NCBI RefSeq assembly: GCF_010994095.1
Contig: NZ_WJYO01000005.1
Coordinates: forward strand, 248,001-312,000
DNA from: Mumia xiangluensis
Lineage (GTDB): Bacteria; Actinomycetota; Actinomycetes; Propionibacteriales; Nocardioidaceae
Length of the DNA: 64,000 bases
Direction: 5' to 3'
The translations under genes were made by a program, and so were the position numbers. This document shows positions 8,514 through 18,066 of this stretch, piece by piece. The stretch's first letter is position 1. Each line of letters opens with the position of its first letter. The notes beneath the pieces are model-generated. The model saw only the letters and a list, made by a program, of their open reading frames with translations, had not been told where the DNA came from and searched no databases.

Positions 8514-9514
8514 TGGACATCGACATGGCTGTGCTCCGCACGCTGGAGCACGAGAAGGACCTGCCGCTGGAGGTCGTCGTGACGGCGATCGAGCAGGCTC
8601 TGCTCGTCGCGTACCACCGGACCCCGGGCGCCCGCAGCAACTCCCGCGTCGAGCTCGACCGCAAGTCCGGGCACGTGGTCGTCTGGGCCCGGGACCGCGT
8701 CGAGAACGAGACGGGCGGCTTCACGCTGACCGAGGAGTTCGACGACACCCCGAGCGACTTCGGCCGGATCGCCGCCACCACGGCGAAGCAGATCATCCTG
8801 CAGCGTCTGCGCGACGCCGAGGACGAGCAGCGCTTCGGCGAGTTCTCGGCGCGCGAGGGCGACATCGTCTCCGGCGTCATCCAGCAGGGACGCGAGCCGG
8901 GCGACGTGCTCGTCGACCTCGGACGCGTCGAGGCCCTGCTGCCGATGGCGGAGCGGGTGCCGGGAGAGTCGTACGTCCACGGCGACCGCATCAAGGCGTT
9001 CGTGACGAGCGTCCGCCGCGGTCCGCGCGGCCTGCAGGTCCAGGTCTCCCGGACCCATCCCAACCTCGTCAAGAAGCTGTTCGCGCTGGAGGTTCCCGAG
9101 ATCGCCGACGGCACCGTCGAGATCTCCGGCATCGCCCGGGAGGCGGGACACCGCACCAAGATCGCGGTCCGCTCGACGCAGCCGGGCGTCAACGCCAAGG
9201 GGGCGTCGATCGGACCGATGGGTCAGCGCGTCCGCAACGTCATGTCGGAGCTGCACGGCGAGAAGATCGACATCGTCGACTACTCCGAGGACCCGGCGGA
9301 CTACATCGCGCACGCATTGTCGCCCGCGCAGGTGACGTCCGTCACGGTCGTCGACGCCGACGCGAAGGCGGCGCGGGTCGTCGTGCCGGACTTCCAGCTG
9401 TCGCTCGCGATCGGCAAGGAGGGCCAGAACGCCCGTCTTGCCGCACGCCTGACCGGATGGCGCATCGACATCCGACCCGACACCGAGGTCGTCGAGGGCG
9501 CGAGCGGCGCCTGA
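8513..9514 (+). CDS. nusA: Transcription termination/antitermination factor NusA
   Basis: NusA binds RNA polymerase and nascent RNA and modulates pausing, termination and antitermination. The 333-residue product has the N-terminal polymerase-binding domain (residues 1-105), an S1 domain starting near [11 protein letters not shown] (about 120-190) and two KH domains, visible at [20 protein letters not shown] and at [23 protein letters not shown]. There is no C-terminal acidic repeat region, which is usual for actinobacteria. It is translationally coupled to rimP. Confidence 0.97.
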   Translation: MDIDMAVLRTLEHEKDLPLEVVVTAIEQALLVAYHRTPGARSNSRVELDRKSGHVVVWARDRVENETGGFTLTEEFDDTPSDFGRIAATTAKQIILQRLRDAEDEQRFGEFSAREGDIVSGVIQQGREPGDVLVDLGRVEALLPMAERVPGESYVHGDRIKAFVTSVRRGPRGLQVQVSRTHPNLVKKLFALEVPEIADGTVEISGIAREAGHRTKIAVRSTQPGVNAKGASIGPMGQRVRNVMSELHGEKIDIVDYSEDPADYIAHALSPAQVTSVTVVDADAKAARVVVPDFQLSLAIGKEGQNARLAARLTGWRIDIRPDTEVVEGASGA

Positions 9515-9561
9515 TCCAGCGCTGCGGGACGGCCCGGACGACAGTCCCAGGGCCGACCCGC

Positions 9562-9567
9562 TAGACT
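9562..9567 (+). promoter_or_regulatory. -10 box (TAGACT), ylxR probably leaderless
   Basis: TAGACT ends eight bases before GTG 9576, the spacing expected if transcription begins at or next to the start codon. No Shine-Dalgarno sequence fits between. Confidence 0.45.
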
Positions 9568-9575
9568 GAACGACG

Positions 9576-9938
9576 GTGAATCACTCGTCTCCGTCCGGTG
9601 GTGCGTCTTCCGACGCAGTCCCGGAGATCCCGGTCCGTGTGCGGCCTGTCCGTACCTGCATCGGGTGTCGAGCTCGAGTCGACAAATCCGATCTGGTTCG
9701 TGTCGTGGCGATCCACGGTGAGGCGATCACAGTCGTCACACCCGATCTCCTCGGCTCGGCGCCGGGACGCGGGGCGCATCTGCACCTCGATCTCGCGTGC
9801 CTCGAACGAGCGAAGCAGCGCAAGGCGTTCGCGCGGGCCCTCCGGGTGGAGGGACCTCTCGACACCGAGCAGGTCGACGCTCTCGTCCGAGAATCAACCA
9901 GCAAGACGCAGCCGGCGCCGCCCACGGGCGGCGCATAG
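9576..9938 (+). CDS. ylxR: YlxR family (DUF448) RNA-binding protein
   Basis: The 120-residue product contains the YlxR signature RTCIGCRARVDKSDLVRVV (residues 27-45) and GRGAHLHLDLACLERAKQRKAF. YlxR/RnpM proteins are small RNA-binding proteins; in Bacillus one is reported to modulate RNase P. It sits between nusA and infB, as in most actinobacteria. GTG 9576 is chosen because of the -10 box just upstream; the N-terminal 20 residues are not conserved, so a later start is possible. Confidence 0.85.
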   Translation: MNHSSPSGGASSDAVPEIPVRVRPVRTCIGCRARVDKSDLVRVVAIHGEAITVVTPDLLGSAPGRGAHLHLDLACLERAKQRKAFARALRVEGPLDTEQVDALVRESTSKTQPAPPTGGA

Positions 9939-10049
9939 ACAGAAGTGGAGCACACGCTCATGAGCACTCGATGAGTTCCGTTCGATGAGCATGCACATCA
10001 ACTAGCGGTTTGCGCCCTTCCGGGCTCGGACCGCCCTTGAAGGAGAGAA

Positions 10050-13028
10050 GTGGCAAAGGTCCGAGTCCATGAGCTCGCTAAAGAGCTCGGAGTCACCAGC
10101 AAGGACGTCCTTTCGGCGTTGAACGACATGGGCGAGTACGTCCGTTCGGCCTCGTCGACCGTCGAGGCGCCGGTCATCCGTCGCCTCGAAGAGAAGTACG
10201 GCGACCAGTTCCGCGCCCAGGGCGCGAAGAAGACATCCAAGAAGGCAGCGGCCGCCAAGTCGGCGCCCGCCGCCAGCTCCGCCGCACCTGCGGCAGAGTC
10301 CACCCCCGCGACCGGTGGAGCCCCGCTCCCCGGCCCGCGCAAGAAGGCAGAGGCGCCTGCCGCACCGGCAGCGCCCGCCGCACCGGCGGCTCCGGTCGAG
10401 CCCGAGGCTCCGGTCGCTCCGGCGGCCGAGGCGCCTGCCGCTCCGGCGGCTCCGGTCGAGCCCGAGGCCCCTGCCGCGGCGGCTGCTCCAGCAGCTCCGA
10501 AGCCCGGCGGTCCTCGTCCGGCACCACGTCCGGCCCCGCGCCCCGAGACTCCGGCCGCACGGTCGGACGCCGCTCGTCCCGGCGCACCGGCAGCTCGTCC
10601 GGGCGCAGGCCGTCCCGGCCCGCGTCCTGGCGGTTCGGGCGGTGCTGGCGGTGGCCGTTCCGGTGGTCCCCGTCCGGGCAACAACCCGTTCTCCTCGACG
10701 CAGGGCATGCAGCGCCCGGGTCGAGACGGCGGCCCGCGTGACAGCGGCCCGCGCGAGGGCGCGCCCCGCGAGGGTGCCCGTGAGGGCGGTGCGCCCCGTC
10801 CGGGCATGCCGCCCCGTCCGCCGGCCTCCCGCGACGGTGCACCCGCACCGCGTCCGGGCATGCCGCGTCCTAACCCGGCGATGATGCCCAAGCAGAGCTC
10901 GATCGGTCCGTCGCGCGGCGGTCCCGGCGGCGGCCGTGGTCGCGGTGGCGCCCCGGCTGGTGCCGGACGCCCCGGCGGCGGTGGCGGCGGCGGAGGCCGT
11001 CCTGGTGCAGGCGGTCCCGGTGGTGGCGGCGGTGGCCCTCGTCCCGGCGGCTTCGCCGGCGGCGGCGGTCGTCCCGGCCCCGGTCGCGCAGGCCGTGGCG
11101 GCACGCAGGGCGCGTTCGGTCGCGCCGGTGGGCCCGTCCGTCGTGGACGCAAGAGCAAGCGCGCGAAGCGTCAGGAATTCGACCAGATGCAGGCGCCGGC
11201 GGTCGGGGGTGTCCGTGTCCGCAAGGGTGACGGGCAGACCATCCGCCTGTCGCGTGGCGCGTCGCTGACCGACTTCGCCGAGAAGATCGGCGCCGACGCG
11301 GCGTCGCTCGTCCAGATCCTGTTCGCCCTCGGCGAGCTGGTGACCGCGACCCAGTCGGTGAACGACGAGATCCTGCAGATCCTCGGCGAGGAGCTGAACT
11401 ACGACGTTCAGGTCGTCTCGCCCGAGGACGAGGACCGTGAGCTGCTCGAGTCGTTCCAGATCGCGTTCGGCAACGACGAAGGCGACGACGAAGACCTCGC
11501 CGCGCGTCCGCCGGTGGTCACCGTCATGGGTCACGTCGACCACGGCAAGACCAAGCTGCTCGACGCCATCCGCTCGGCCAACGTGGTCGACAAGGAGGCC
11601 GGCGGCATCACCCAGCACATCGGTGCCTACCAGGTGGCGACGGACGTGGACGGCGCCGAGCGCCGCATCACCTTCATCGACACGCCGGGTCACGAGGCGT
11701 TCACCGCCATGCGTGCCCGTGGTGCTCAGGCGACGGACATCGCGGTGCTGGTGGTCGCGGCCGACGACGGCGTCATGCCGCAGACGGTCGAGGCCCTCAA
11801 CCACGCGAAGGCCGCCGGCGTGCCGATCGTGGTCGCCGTCAACAAGATCGACAAGCCCGACTCCGACCCGACGAAGGTCCGCGGCCAGCTCACCGAGTAC
11901 GGCCTGGTTCCCGAGGAGTACGGCGGCGACACGATGTTCGTCGACGTCTCCGCGAAGTCGCAGCTGAACATCGACGGCCTGCTCGAGTCCATCGTGCTGA
12001 CCGCCGACGCGTCGCTCGACCTGCGCGCCAACCCGAACCAGTCGGCCGAGGGTATCGCGATCGAGGCCCACCTCGACCGTGGCCGCGGCCCCGTGGCGAC
12101 GGTCCTGGTCCAGCGAGGCACGCTCCGCGTGGGCGACTCGATGGTCGCCGGTCCGGCTCACGGTCGCGTCCGCGCCATGCTCGACGAGCACGGCGACAAC
12201 GTGGAGCAGGCAGACCCGTCGCGTCCCGTCCTGGTGCTCGGCCTCACCGCCGTACCCGGCGCCGGCGACAACTTCATGGTGGTCTCCGACGACCGGATGG
12301 CCCGGCAGATCGCCGAGAAGCGGGAGGCGCGCGAGCGCAACGCCGCTCTCGCGCAGCGTGCCGGCCGCCGTACGCTCGAGGACTTCATGCAGCACATGGA
12401 GAAGGGCGAGACCGACGAGCTGCTCCTCATCCTCAAGGGTGACGGTTCCGGTTCGGTCGAGGCGCTCGAGGACGCACTCAGCAAGATCGACGTCGGCGAG
12501 GACGTCGCGCTGCGGGTCATCGACCGCGGTGTCGGTGCGATCACCGAGACCAACGTGATGCTGGCGGCCGCGTCGAACGCCGTGATCATCGGCTTCAACG
12601 TGCGTCCGCAGGGCAAGGCGACCGAGGTCGCCGACCGCGAGGGTGTCGACATCCGCTACTACTCGGTCATCTACCAGGCGATCGACGAGATCGAGGCGGC
12701 CCTCAAGGGCATGCTCAAGCCGGAGTTCGAGGAGGCCCAGCTCGGCCGTGCGGAGATCCGCGAGATCTTCCGCTCGTCGAAGATCGGCAACATCGCCGGC
12801 TGCATGGTCACCTCGGGCACGATCAAGCGGAACTCCAAGGCGCGGCTGCTCCGCGACGGCGCGGTTGTCGCGGACAACCTCGACATCGCGAGCCTGAAGC
12901 GCGAGCGCGACGACGCCTCCGAGGTCCGCGAGGGCTTCGAGTGCGGCCTCACGCTCAAGGGGTTCAACGACATCAAGATCGGCGACATCGTCGAGACGTT
13001 CGAGATGCGGGAGATTCCGCGGAGCTGA
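10050..13028 (+). CDS. infB: Translation initiation factor IF-2
   Basis: IF-2 is the GTPase that brings initiator tRNA to the 30S subunit and promotes subunit joining. The 992-residue product starts at GTG 10050 with AAGGAG at 10040-10045. Residues 1-55 form an IF2_N domain ([19 protein letters not shown]). Residues about 60-370 are very low in complexity: Ala/Pro/Glu repeats ([11 protein letters not shown]) followed by Gly/Arg/Pro repeats. A second IF2_N domain follows (about 395-450). The G domain starts at GHVDHGKT (about residue 494), with DTPGHEAF and NKIDKPD. Domains 2-4 complete the protein. The long disordered N-terminus is normal for actinobacteria. Confidence 0.97.
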   Translation: MAKVRVHELAKELGVTSKDVLSALNDMGEYVRSASSTVEAPVIRRLEEKYGDQFRAQGAKKTSKKAAAAKSAPAASSAAPAAESTPATGGAPLPGPRKKAEAPAAPAAPAAPAAPVEPEAPVAPAAEAPAAPAAPVEPEAPAAAAAPAAPKPGGPRPAPRPAPRPETPAARSDAARPGAPAARPGAGRPGPRPGGSGGAGGGRSGGPRPGNNPFSSTQGMQRPGRDGGPRDSGPREGAPREGAREGGAPRPGMPPRPPASRDGAPAPRPGMPRPNPAMMPKQSSIGPSRGGPGGGRGRGGAPAGAGRPGGGGGGGGRPGAGGPGGGGGGPRPGGFAGGGGRPGPGRAGRGGTQGAFGRAGGPVRRGRKSKRAKRQEFDQMQAPAVGGVRVRKGDGQTIRLSRGASLTDFAEKIGADAASLVQILFALGELVTATQSVNDEILQILGEELNYDVQVVSPEDEDRELLESFQIAFGNDEGDDEDLAARPPVVTVMGHVDHGKTKLLDAIRSANVVDKEAGGITQHIGAYQVATDVDGAERRITFIDTPGHEAFTAMRARGAQATDIAVLVVAADDGVMPQTVEALNHAKAAGVPIVVAVNKIDKPDSDPTKVRGQLTEYGLVPEEYGGDTMFVDVSAKSQLNIDGLLESIVLTADASLDLRANPNQSAEGIAIEAHLDRGRGPVATVLVQRGTLRVGDSMVAGPAHGRVRAMLDEHGDNVEQADPSRPVLVLGLTAVPGAGDNFMVVSDDRMARQIAEKREARERNAALAQRAGRRTLEDFMQHMEKGETDELLLILKGDGSGSVEALEDALSKIDVGEDVALRVIDRGVGAITETNVMLAAASNAVIIGFNVRPQGKATEVADREGVDIRYYSVIYQAIDEIEAALKGMLKPEFEEAQLGRAEIREIFRSSKIGNIAGCMVTSGTIKRNSKARLLRDGAVVADNLDIASLKRERDDASEVREGFECGLTLKGFNDIKIGDIVETFEMREIPRS

Positions 13029-13168
13029 GACCGCACGGTCAAGGCTCAAGCCGTACGGTCGTGGTCTGAGGCCGTAGAACGCGGCTGAGTGCTCGGAAAC
13101 AGCATGAGGTGGTGGGGTGTCGTACCAGTCGGTGCGGCACCCCGCCGCTCTTTCGAGAAGGAGTTCTG

Positions 13169-13651
13169 ATGGGAAGCATGCGCGTCAACAAGGTGGCCGA
13201 CCGCGTGAAGGTCGTCGTCGCCGAGATGCTCGACCGCCGGATCAAGGACCCGCGCCTGGGTTTCGTGACGGTGACCGACGTCCGCGTCACGGGTGACACG
13301 CAGCACGCGACCGTCTTCTACACCGTGATGGGCGACGCCGAGGAGCTCGACGCGACCGCGGACGCGCTCGAGAGCGCCAAGGGGCTCATCCGGTCCGAGG
13401 TCGGCAAGCAGCTCGGGATGCGGCACACGCCGTCCCTCGAGTTCGTGCGCGACGCCGTGCCGGAGAACGCACGCCAGATCGAGGACCTGCTGAACCGTGC
13501 TCGCGAGCGCGATGCGCGGGTCGCCGCGAAGGCTGCCGGCGCCGAGTACGCCGGTGGGGCCGACCCGTACAAGTCCAAGGCCGACGACGCCGACGACCTC
13601 GACGAGATGGACGATTCCGACGAGTCCGCTGACGGCGGCTCCCGGGCGTGA
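13169..13651 (+). CDS. rbfA: Ribosome-binding factor A
   Basis: RbfA binds immature 30S particles and assists 16S rRNA processing, notably at low temperature. The 160-residue product begins [21 protein letters not shown] and contains the KH-like core with [17 protein letters not shown] and the C-terminal helix [15 protein letters not shown] highly acidic tail ([15 protein letters not shown]) ends the protein. The start ATG 13169 has GAGAAGGAG at 13155-13163. The 140-base gap after infB holds a weak stem near 13111-13145. The stop overlaps the truB GTG. Confidence 0.95.
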   Translation: MGSMRVNKVADRVKVVVAEMLDRRIKDPRLGFVTVTDVRVTGDTQHATVFYTVMGDAEELDATADALESAKGLIRSEVGKQLGMRHTPSLEFVRDAVPENARQIEDLLNRARERDARVAAKAAGAEYAGGADPYKSKADDADDLDEMDDSDESADGGSRA

Positions 13652-14538
13652 GCACGGCCGACGCGCCCACCGGGATCGTCGTCGTCGACAAGCCGGCAGG
13701 CTGGACGTCGCACGACGTGGTCGGGCGGATGCGACGCCTCGCAGGGACCCGCAAGGTCGGGCACGCCGGGACGCTGGACCCGATGGCGACCGGCATCCTC
13801 GTCCTCGGCCTGGGCCGGGCCACGCGCCTGCTCGGGCATGTCGCCGGTCACGACAAGGACTACGAGGCGACGATCCGGCTCGGGGCCACCACGGTGACCG
13901 ACGACGCCGAGGGCGACGTGCTCACCACGAGCGACGCGTCCGGAGTCGACCTGGACGCCGTCCGTACGGCGACGCTCCCGCTGATCGGCGAGATCGACCA
14001 GGTGCCCTCTGCCGTGTCGGCGATCAAGGTCGACGGTCGCCGTGCCTATGCGCGTGTCAGGGACGGCGAGGACGTCACCCTCCCGGCGCGCCGCGTGACG
14101 GTCGAGCGCTTCGACGTCTTCGACCTGAGGTCCGGACCGGACGGCACCGTCGACGTCGACGCCCGTGTCACCTGCTCCAGCGGCACCTACGTCCGGGCGC
14201 TCGCCCGTGACGTCGGCGCCGCGCTCGGCGTGGGAGGCCACCTCGCCGCGCTGCGCCGTACCCGGGTCGGCGGCTTCACCCTCGACGCCGCCCGCACGCT
14301 CGACCAGCTCGCCGAGGAGCTCGCGGTGATCTCCCTCGAGGATGCCGCTCGCGCCGCCTTCCCGTCCGTCGACCTCGACGCGGACGCCGCGAAGATCGTG
14401 CGGCACGGTCGCGCGCTCGCGTCGTACGATCTCGGGGCGCCTGGCCCGGTCGCCCTGTTCGACCCCGACGGGACGTTCCTCGCCCTGTACGACCAGCAGG
14501 GCGCCGACGCGCGGTCGGTGGCCGTGTTCGTAGGCTGA
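13648..14538 (+). CDS. truB: tRNA pseudouridine(55) synthase
   Basis: TruB converts U55 of tRNA to pseudouridine. The 296-residue product has the N-terminal [17 protein letters not shown] and the catalytic motif [14 protein letters not shown], with the nucleophile Asp44. [14 protein letters not shown] and the C-terminal PUA-like region follow. The GTG start overlaps the rbfA stop (GTGA), the usual arrangement in this operon. Confidence 0.96.
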   Translation: MSTADAPTGIVVVDKPAGWTSHDVVGRMRRLAGTRKVGHAGTLDPMATGILVLGLGRATRLLGHVAGHDKDYEATIRLGATTVTDDAEGDVLTTSDASGVDLDAVRTATLPLIGEIDQVPSAVSAIKVDGRRAYARVRDGEDVTLPARRVTVERFDVFDLRSGPDGTVDVDARVTCSSGTYVRALARDVGAALGVGGHLAALRRTRVGGFTLDAARTLDQLAEELAVISLEDAARAAFPSVDLDADAAKIVRHGRALASYDLGAPGPVALFDPDGTFLALYDQQGADARSVAVFVG

Positions 14539-14554
14539 CGCGGGCCGCGCCCCC

Positions 14555-14560
14555 TACGCT
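14555..14560 (+). promoter_or_regulatory. -10 box (TACGCT), probably leaderless promoter
   Basis: TACGCT ends seven bases before ATG 14568, with no Shine-Dalgarno between. This spacing matches the other leaderless starts in the window. Confidence 0.4.
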
Positions 14561-14567
14561 GTCAGCC

Positions 14568-15803
14568 ATGGCGACGATCCTGAACCTGGTGCTGTGGTTC
14601 GTCGCGATCTGGTTCATCCTGATCGTGCTCGTCGCCGCGGTGCTCATGATCGTCGACGCCCGACGCAAGCGGCGCGCCGGCGACACCGACGAGGTGAGCT
14701 TCCCTCGGCTGCCCCCGATCTCGGAGAAGCTCGGCGACTCGAGGATCACGCTCTACACCTACGGACGTGACCTCTTCGACGCCATGCTCGCCGAGATTCG
14801 CGGCGCGCAGCACGAGGTCCACCTCGAGTCCTACATCTGGAAGGACGACGAGCTCGGCCAGCGCTTCAAGCGTGAGGTGATCGCCGCCGCCGAGCGCGGA
14901 GTGAAGGTGCACGTCATCTACGACGTCTTCGCGAACCTGGTCGTCAAGAGCTCGTTCAAGCGGTTCCCGAGGTCGGTCCAGGTGATGCGGCACCCGTGGT
15001 TCACGCCGTGGATCTTCCTGCTGCGGATCCGCAAGACCGGCCGTGACCACCGCAAGATCCTGGTGGTCGACCGGAAGGTGGGCTTCGTCGGCGGCTACAA
15101 CATCGGGTCCGACTACGCGACGAAGTGGCGGGACACCCACATGCGGGTCGAGGGGCCGCTGACCTGGGAGCTCAACAATGCGTTCGTCGACTTCTGGAAC
15201 GCCCACCGCAAGGGTGCGCAGCCGGAGCTGGTCGACACCGGCGACATCGAGTGGGAGCCGCGGTTCAAGGCGCACCGCAACGCCCCGATCCACCTGTCGT
15301 TCCCGATCCGCAACATGTACCTCGACGCGATCGACCGGGCGAGCGTACGCGTGTGGATCACCCAGGCCTACTTCATCCCGGACCTCGACATCCTCGCCGC
15401 GCTCCTGCGGGCGGCGGGGCGCGGCGTCGACGTCCGGGTGATCGTGCCGGAGATCTCCAACCACGTGCTCTGCGACTGGTTGTCGCGCGGCTTCTACTCG
15501 CAGCTCCTCCGCGGTGGCGTGAAGATCCTGCTCTTCCAAGGCGCGATGGTGCACGCGAAGACGGCGACGATCGACGGGCGCTGGTCGACGATCGGCACCG
15601 CGAACATCGACCGGCTGAGCCTCACCGGCAACTACGAGGTGAACGCCGAGGTCATCGACGAGGGGGTGGCGGCGATGATGGACCGGATCTTCGAGAACGA
15701 CTGCACCGCGACCCGCGAGCTGACGCTCGAGGAGTGGTCCAGCCGCCGCCACCGGGCCCGCTTCAGCGAGGCCGTGCTCGTCCCGCTCCGCCCCCTCCTG
15801 TAG
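14568..15803 (+). CDS. Phospholipase D-family protein, probable cardiolipin synthase
   Basis: The 411-residue product has one N-terminal membrane segment (residues 5-28) and two phospholipase D HKD motifs: DHRKILVVD (about 159-167; H-x-K-x4-D with G-rich follow-up GGYNIG) and VHAKTATIDGRWSTIGTANID (about 328 onward). The long YIWKDDELGQ and IPDLDILAALL stretches match bacterial cardiolipin synthases, which join two phosphatidylglycerols at the membrane. Bacteria of this group usually use the CDP-alcohol type for cardiolipin, so a related lipid exchange or hydrolysis is possible. It sits alone between truB and the signalling locus, with its own -10 box. Confidence 0.85.
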   Translation: MATILNLVLWFVAIWFILIVLVAAVLMIVDARRKRRAGDTDEVSFPRLPPISEKLGDSRITLYTYGRDLFDAMLAEIRGAQHEVHLESYIWKDDELGQRFKREVIAAAERGVKVHVIYDVFANLVVKSSFKRFPRSVQVMRHPWFTPWIFLLRIRKTGRDHRKILVVDRKVGFVGGYNIGSDYATKWRDTHMRVEGPLTWELNNAFVDFWNAHRKGAQPELVDTGDIEWEPRFKAHRNAPIHLSFPIRNMYLDAIDRASVRVWITQAYFIPDLDILAALLRAAGRGVDVRVIVPEISNHVLCDWLSRGFYSQLLRGGVKILLFQGAMVHAKTATIDGRWSTIGTANIDRLSLTGNYEVNAEVIDEGVAAMMDRIFENDCTATRELTLEEWSSRRHRARFSEAVLVPLRPLL

Positions 15804-15826
15804 GGCCCTGCGGCGCCGATCGGCGG

Positions 15827-15886
15827 GTGAACGGAGGGTGAACGCACCGTGAGAGCGCTCTCACGGTCGACTCACACGGGTCTCAC
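15827..15886. promoter_or_regulatory. Symmetrical six-half-site operator, 11-bp phased
   Basis: GTGA occurs at 15827, 15838 and 15849 (exactly 11 bp apart), and TCAC at 15861, 15872 and 15883 (again 11 bp apart). All six are symmetrical about position 15856.5. The centre, 15846-15867, is a perfect 22-bp palindrome around GTGAGAGCGCTCTCAC. The two left units read GGTGAAC, like the reverse of the PhoP-box repeat GTTCACC known from Streptomyces. One-turn spacing suggests cooperative binding of an OmpR-family dimer. It lies 79-138 bases upstream of ATG 15965, and a shorter version occurs at 19880-19906. Confidence 0.6.
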
Positions 15887-15964
15887 CGTGCCTCGACATC
15901 GTCTGTGGTGTCAGGAAGCACGCAGACCGGCGTCCTCGCCGGCAGAGATCACGAGGGGAACACC

Positions 15965-16408
15965 ATGAGCAGCACGTTCATCCGGACCGGCGTCGCCGCC
16001 CTGGGCGCGACGATCGCCCTGGGAGGTGTCGCATGGGGTGCGTCGTCGATGTCGACGGCGAGCGCCGAGACGCCGGCCGTCACCAAGAGGATCGACGGCA
16101 ACGACGCCCTGGTGCTGGTCGCCGACGACGACGATGACGACGACGGCGCGCGCAAGGCAGACGACACGAACACGCGCAGCAAGGCGAGCCGGTCGAGGGT
16201 CAGCCGGGGCACCCTGCACAGCCGCAACTCCGGCCGCAGCCGCGACCGTACGAACAGCCGCAAGACGAAGGTGAGCCGCGACCGCGATCGCAGCCGCGCG
16301 GACAAGACCAGGGACTGGACCCGCGACGGTGGAGACCGCACGCGTGACCGCTCCGCCAACCGGACCAACGACCGCAGCAAGAACGACACCCGCTGGCGTC
16401 GGGGCTGA
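15965..16408 (+). CDS. Secreted Asp-run/Arg-rich polyampholyte protein
   Basis: I do not recognise a family. The 147-residue product starts at ATG 15965, with AGGGG upstream and a signal peptide through GVAALGATIALGGVAWGAS and cleavage near STASA. A run of seven aspartates follows (residues about 54-60). The remainder is composed almost wholly of Arg, Ser, Asp, Thr, Asn and Lys, with RSRDR-type repeats, no cysteine and hardly any hydrophobic residue. It should be disordered and strongly basic outside the cell. It follows the six-half-site operator and is closed by a strong hairpin at 16415-16448. Its mirror-image partner is the Asp-rich protein at 19499-19846. Confidence 0.7.
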   Translation: MSSTFIRTGVAALGATIALGGVAWGASSMSTASAETPAVTKRIDGNDALVLVADDDDDDDGARKADDTNTRSKASRSRVSRGTLHSRNSGRSRDRTNSRKTKVSRDRDRSRADKTRDWTRDGGDRTRDRSANRTNDRSKNDTRWRRG

Positions 16409-16414
16409 CGAGCA

Positions 16415-16448
16415 GGGGAGCCGGGCGTCCCGCTACGCCCGGCTCCCC
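16415..16448 (+). terminator. Hairpin terminator after the Arg-rich gene
   Basis: Two perfect 13-base arms (16415-16427 and 16436-16448, GGGGAGCCGGGCG and its complement) enclose an 8-base loop. There is no T-run, as is common in high-GC actinobacteria. Confidence 0.65.
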
Positions 16449-16500
16449 GGAGCACCCCGTCACGCCGACCATCCCGTACGACCGTCGAAGTAGGGACACC

Positions 16501-17388
16501 ATGACCGAAAAGCTCGCCTCCTGGGAGCTCGCCCGCGGCGACTCGCTCACCGACGACCTCATCGCCATGCGCCTCCTCGGAGGAGGCAACGCGTACGAGG
16601 CCTACCTCTGCTTCGACGAGGTCCTGCACGCACCCGTGGTCGTCAAGGTGGTCCGTCCGGACCAGGTCGACGACGAGGTGACGCTGCGTGGGCTGGAGCG
16701 CGAGGCGCAGATGCTCGACGAGCTGGCGCACCCCGCCGTGGTGCGCAAGTTCGGCCTCGACCTCGACGGTCCTCGGCCCCACCTGATCCTCGAGAACATC
16801 GACGGGCCGCGACTCTCGAGCCTGGTGCGCAAGCACGGTGCGCTCCCGGTCCAGCAGCTTCTGCCGCTGGGGCTCGAGCTCGCGTCGGCGCTTCACTACC
16901 TCCGCGTCCGCGACGTCGTCCACCTCGACGTCAAGCCGAGCAACGTCATCATGGGATCGCCCGCGAAGCTCATCGATCTCAGCATCGCCCGCCGCACCGA
17001 GGCTGCCCAGGAGCTCACGTACGTCGTCGGCACAGACGAGTTCATGGCACCGGAGCAGGCCGACCCGCAGGGGTACGGCGCGCCCGGGCCCGCCAGCGAC
17101 GTGTGGGGCCTCGGCGCCACGCTCTACCTCGCGACCAGCGGCTACGCGCCGTACGCGATCGGCGAGGAGGACGATCCGCTCGAGGTCCGCTACCCCCAGC
17201 TGGTGAGCCGGCCGCGGCCCATGCCGTACTTCGTGCCCGTCGAGGTTGCCGAGCTGGTCTACCGCTGCATGGCGCCGGCGCCGCAGGACCGCCCGGAGCC
17301 GGCCGAGGTCGCGGGTCTGATCGAGCCGCTCATGGAGGCCATGCCGAAGGCGCGCCTGGCAGGCTTCAAGATCGCCGCCACCGGCTGA
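16501..17388 (+). CDS. Soluble serine/threonine protein kinase
   Basis: The 295-residue product is a Hanks-type kinase domain and little else. Visible are a glycine loop LLGGGNAYEAYL (about 24-35), the ATP lysine in VVVKVV (about 50), the catalytic loop HLDVKPSNV (about 141-149; HLD replaces HRD), the metal-binding DLS (about 160; replaces DFG) and GTDEFMAPEQ. All catalytic charged residues are present, so it is probably active despite the altered motifs. Unlike PknA/PknB there is no membrane segment or PASTA domain. It is convergent with the response regulator gene, only 12 bases apart, which suggests but does not prove a shared signalling role. Confidence 0.88.
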   Translation: MTEKLASWELARGDSLTDDLIAMRLLGGGNAYEAYLCFDEVLHAPVVVKVVRPDQVDDEVTLRGLEREAQMLDELAHPAVVRKFGLDLDGPRPHLILENIDGPRLSSLVRKHGALPVQQLLPLGLELASALHYLRVRDVVHLDVKPSNVIMGSPAKLIDLSIARRTEAAQELTYVVGTDEFMAPEQADPQGYGAPGPASDVWGLGATLYLATSGYAPYAIGEEDDPLEVRYPQLVSRPRPMPYFVPVEVAELVYRCMAPAPQDRPEPAEVAGLIEPLMEAMPKARLAGFKIAATG

Positions 17389-17400
17389 CCGCGGGCCCGC

Positions 17401-18066
17401 TCAGGCGCCGAACCGGTAGCCGACCCCGCGCACCGTGCGGATCAGGTCGGCCCCGAGCTTCTTGCGCAGGTAGCCGACGTAGACGTCGACGACGTTGGAG
17501 CCGGGGTCGAAGTCGTACCCCCAGACCTGCGACAGCAGCTGCTCGCGTGACAGCGCGTGGTCGGGGTTGCGGAGGAACACCTCCGCGAGGGTGAACTCGC
17601 GAGAGGACAGCTCGACCTCGGTGCCGCGGACGCTCGCGACCCGCCGACGCAGGTCCAGGCGTACGCCGGCAACCTCGAGCACGTCGTCGCTGGGCCCGCC
17701 GGCGTGGACGGCCCGCAGCCGCAGTCGGACACGGGCGACCAGCTCGTCGAAGCGGAACGGCTTGCTCATGTAGTCCGCGGCACCACCCTCCAGCGCGGCG
17801 ACGGTGTCGGTCACCGAGTCGCGTGCCGTCAGCACGATCACCGGGAGCGCCGGTCGCTCGGCCGCGAGCCGGTCCAGGATCGAGAAGCCGTCGAGCAGGG
17901 GGAGTCCGATGTCGAGGACGACGAGGTCGAAGTCGCCGGTCAGCGCGTAGTCCTGGCCGGTGATCCCGTCGGCCACGATCGTCACCGTGTAGCCCTCGGC
18001 GCGCAGGCCCTTGGCGACGAAGGACGCGATCCGGTCCTCGTCCTCGATCACCAGGATGCTGCTCAT
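17401..18066 (-). CDS. OmpR/PhoP-family response regulator
   Basis: The 221-residue product has a receiver domain (about 1-118) with the acidic pair EDED near the start, the phosphorylated Asp52 in LVVLDIGLP and the conserved Lys in MSKPF. A winged-helix DNA-binding domain (about 128-221) ends VRGVGYRFG. It binds DNA as a dimer on direct repeats when phosphorylated by its kinase. The start ATG overlaps the stop of the histidine kinase gene (ATGA at 18063-18066). The GTGA/TCAC arrays at 15827-15886 and 19880-19906 are the natural candidates for its targets. Confidence 0.95.
   Translation of the reverse strand: MSSILVIEDEDRIASFVAKGLRAEGYTVTIVADGITGQDYALTGDFDLVVLDIGLPLLDGFSILDRLAAERPALPVIVLTARDSVTDTVAALEGGAADYMSKPFRFDELVARVRLRLRAVHAGGPSDDVLEVAGVRLDLRRRVASVRGTEVELSSREFTLAEVFLRNPDHALSREQLLSQVWGYDFDPGSNVVDVYVGYLRKKLGADLIRTVRGVGYRFGA

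Noticed and set aside
10230-11160. Gly/Pro/Ala repeats in infB as a mobile or repeat element
   Set aside because: A long disordered N-terminus of this composition is usual for actinobacterial IF-2.
10002-13049. A very long open frame on the minus strand opposite infB (over 1000 codons)
   Set aside because: It mirrors the infB frame, is full of low-complexity runs, and infB is certain. Long antisense frames are expected at this GC content.
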